In this document: piece after piece, positions 4,761-6,162 of the stretch
How positions within the stretch are numbered: position 1 is the first letter of the stretch
How the letters are laid out: every line of letters begins with the position of its first letter
Source: Dehalococcoidia bacterium
Lineage (GTDB): Bacteria > Chloroflexota > Dehalococcoidia > GIF9 > AB-539-J10
Assembly (NCBI GenBank): GCA_030627025.1
Contig: DAOUSX010000068.1
Coordinates: forward strand, 1 to 6,162
Direction of reading: 5' to 3'
Length of the DNA: 6,162 bases
Notes under the pieces: model-generated
Databases searched by the model: none
The model's input: the letters and a program-made list of their open reading frames with translations, nothing else
Told to the model about the DNA's origin: nothing
Translations under genes and position numbers: made by a program

Positions 4761-6162
4761 AAGTATTAAGTTGCCCATAAATAGGGGCTAATTGTTCGTA
4801 GAGCTGCCTGAAAGACTGGTAGAGTTCCTGATACACACGTGTATGTTCATCCACTGGCGCAAACTCCCTTCCTATAGGAACAAGCTTTCCCACAGAATCA
4901 AAATCCTTATACACCCCCAACCCCACCAGAGCTATTAAAGCAGCGCCACGAGAACCAACTTCCTGAGGAGACTGAACTTGCCTTATCCTCTTCCCTAAAA
5001 TGTCGGCAAATATCTGCAGCCAGACCTCGCTCAACGCCCCCCCTCCAGCAGCGTTCAAACATTCAACCTTGAAACCCAATCCTTCTATACCATCTAACAC
5101 CCACCTTGTGTTATATGCTACCCCCTCCATTATGGCTCTAATTAAGTGCCCTTTACTGTGATCGAAGCTCAAATTTATGAACGCTCCTCGCAAGCTAGGA
5201 TTTATCACCGGGCACCGCTCGCCAAGCATCCACGGCATAAAGATCAACTTACTTGCTCCAGAGTTAACCCCACCAGCAAGCTCATCAAGGATTTGATATG
5301 CGCTCTTATTGCTTCGCCCCGCCTTCTCCTTTTCCTGCCCCCCTAGCTCATCCCTGAACCACTTCAAACAGGCACCAGTACTTTCCATCTGACCAATAAG
5401 CAATAGTTTATTCTCGTCAGCGGAACATATGGTGCCAATCCCTTCCTCAACATCAAACCTGGGCTCCGTTGTGTGAAGGGCTATCCACCCTGAAGACCCC
5501 ACATATAGATGAGGGTGACCCTCCTTGATTGCCCCAGAGCCTATAGCAACGGCAGGAGCATCCCCGGAACCACAGATCACCTTAGTTTGTGTTGACAATC
5601 CCAATTCTTCTGCTGCCGATGCCGCTAAATTGCCCACCACGTCTGTGGATTTCACTGGCTTAGAGAGCATATCTTCAGATAGCTCAATGGCATCCATAAC
5701 CTCTTTTTCCCATTTCTTTGTTTTGCCGTTAAATAAACCAGTAAGCAAGGCACAGCTCCAGTCTGTGTAAAACTCCCCGGTACACTTATAGATGACGTAA
5801 TCCTTAACATCTATGAATTTATGCGTGTGGTCAAAAATCTCTGGCTCTTTCTCCTTAATCCACAGAATCTTGGGGATCACGTCTTTCTCAGAGGCAGGAG
5901 GTATCATCCCCATGTCAAGCAACCTCATCAAGTCAAACTTTTCCAGACACCAGCCAGCCTGTTCCCCAGCCCTGGCATCAACCCAGATTATTGCCGGACG
6001 AAGAGCCTTTCCCTCGTGGTCGACAGGGAGAGCAGTTATCATCATAGCGTCAAAACTCAGGGCAATAACGTCGCTTGGAGAAACTCCAGTTTTACGCATT
6101 ATTTTTCTGGTGGAGTTTACTATCGCTTTCCACCAAACCTCAGGGTGCTGCTCAGCCCAACC
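4759..6162 (-). CDS. FGGY-family carbohydrate kinase, xylulokinase-like (N-terminus beyond window)
   Basis: The frame is open through the right edge. The extra 21 codons upstream of the ATG at 6099 encode GWAEQHPEVWWKA, a conserved N-terminal FGGY segment, so that ATG is internal and about 40 residues, including the N-terminal phosphate-binding loop, are missing. FGGY kinases phosphorylate sugars or polyols with ATP in the cytoplasm. Visible signatures, counting from the internal Met: AIIWVDARAGEQ (36-47); CGSGDAPAVAIG (176-187) with the likely catalytic base D180; GSSGW (201-205); the FGGY block FMPWMLGERCP then NPSLRGAF (287-307) and RAIMEGVAYNTRW (321-333); and the ATP-domain end NAAGGGALSEVW and EVGSRGAALIA (349-390). 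The best general match is xylulokinase, but its QMHG substrate motif is replaced by FDAMM (16-20), so xylulose is not assured. It is the first visible gene of the operon, 12 bp before the RLP gene, and could make the phosphorylated substrate for it (inference). Confidence 0.92.
   Translation of the reverse strand, partial: GWAEQHPEVWWKAIVNSTRKIMRKTGVSPSDVIALSFDAMMITALPVDHEGKALRPAIIWVDARAGEQAGWCLEKFDLMRLLDMGMIPPASEKDVIPKILWIKEKEPEIFDHTHKFIDVKDYVIYKCTGEFYTDWSCALLTGLFNGKTKKWEKEVMDAIELSEDMLSKPVKSTDVVGNLAASAAEELGLSTQTKVICGSGDAPAVAIGSGAIKEGHPHLYVGSSGWIALHTTEPRFDVEEGIGTICSADENKLLLIGQMESTGACLKWFRDELGGQEKEKAGRSNKSAYQILDELAGGVNSGASKLIFMPWMLGERCPVINPSLRGAFINLSFDHSKGHLIRAIMEGVAYNTRWVLDGIEGLGFKVECLNAAGGGALSEVWLQIFADILGKRIRQVQSPQEVGSRGAALIALVGLGVYKDFDSVGKLVPIGREFAPVDEHTRVYQELYQSFRQLYEQLAPIYGQLNT

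Noticed and set aside
6097..6099. ATG as the true kinase start
   Set aside because: The frame stays open to the window edge and encodes the conserved GWAEQHP...WW segment of FGGY kinases.

Overview
The window is 6,162 bp of bacterial chromosome with moderate GC. It is densely coded, and almost all of it is read on the minus strand. No tRNA, rRNA, CRISPR array, transposase or integrase is visible. The genes look chromosomal rather than mobile. The gene set (a DUF2851 protein, a small XRE-type regulator, and a catabolic-looking cluster with a RuBisCO-like protein) would fit an uncultured Chloroflexota (Dehalococcoidia-like) or another anaerobic or soil/sediment bacterium. That placement is a low-confidence inference; nothing here fixes the taxon.

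Layout, left to right. (1) Bases 2-334 (+) are the C-terminal third of TsaD, the tRNA t6A-modification protein, cut by the left edge. (2) Bases 321-1643 (-) encode a DUF2851 protein that converges on tsaD and overlaps its 3' end by 14 bp. (3) Bases 1717-1953 (-) encode a 78-residue XRE-type helix-turn-helix protein with a good sigma-70-like promoter directly against its start codon and a palindrome inside that promoter. (4) Bases 1957-2194 hold no convincing gene but have inverted and direct repeats, a tiny possible plus-strand ORF and a weak hairpin plus T-run. (5) Bases 2195-6162 (-) are a tight three-gene operon. In transcription order it encodes an FGGY-family sugar kinase (N-terminus beyond the right edge), a RuBisCO-like protein (RLP, form IV type), and a saccharopine-dehydrogenase-family oxidoreductase. 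The gaps are 12 and 11 bp, and each downstream gene has a strong Shine-Dalgarno sequence touching the previous stop codon.

The operon is the main interest. The RLP keeps the carbamylated lysine, the metal ligands, the K175 and K334 equivalents and one phosphate site. It has lost K177, R295, H327 and S379 (spinach numbering), so it should not be a CO2-fixing RuBisCO. Loss of the second phosphate site suggests a mono-phosphorylated substrate, which the adjacent kinase could supply. The dehydrogenase would act before or after. A reasonable reading is a catabolic route for an unusual sugar or sugar acid, in which kinase, RLP and NAD(P)-dependent dehydrogenase work in sequence. Substrate and reaction cannot be read from the sequence.
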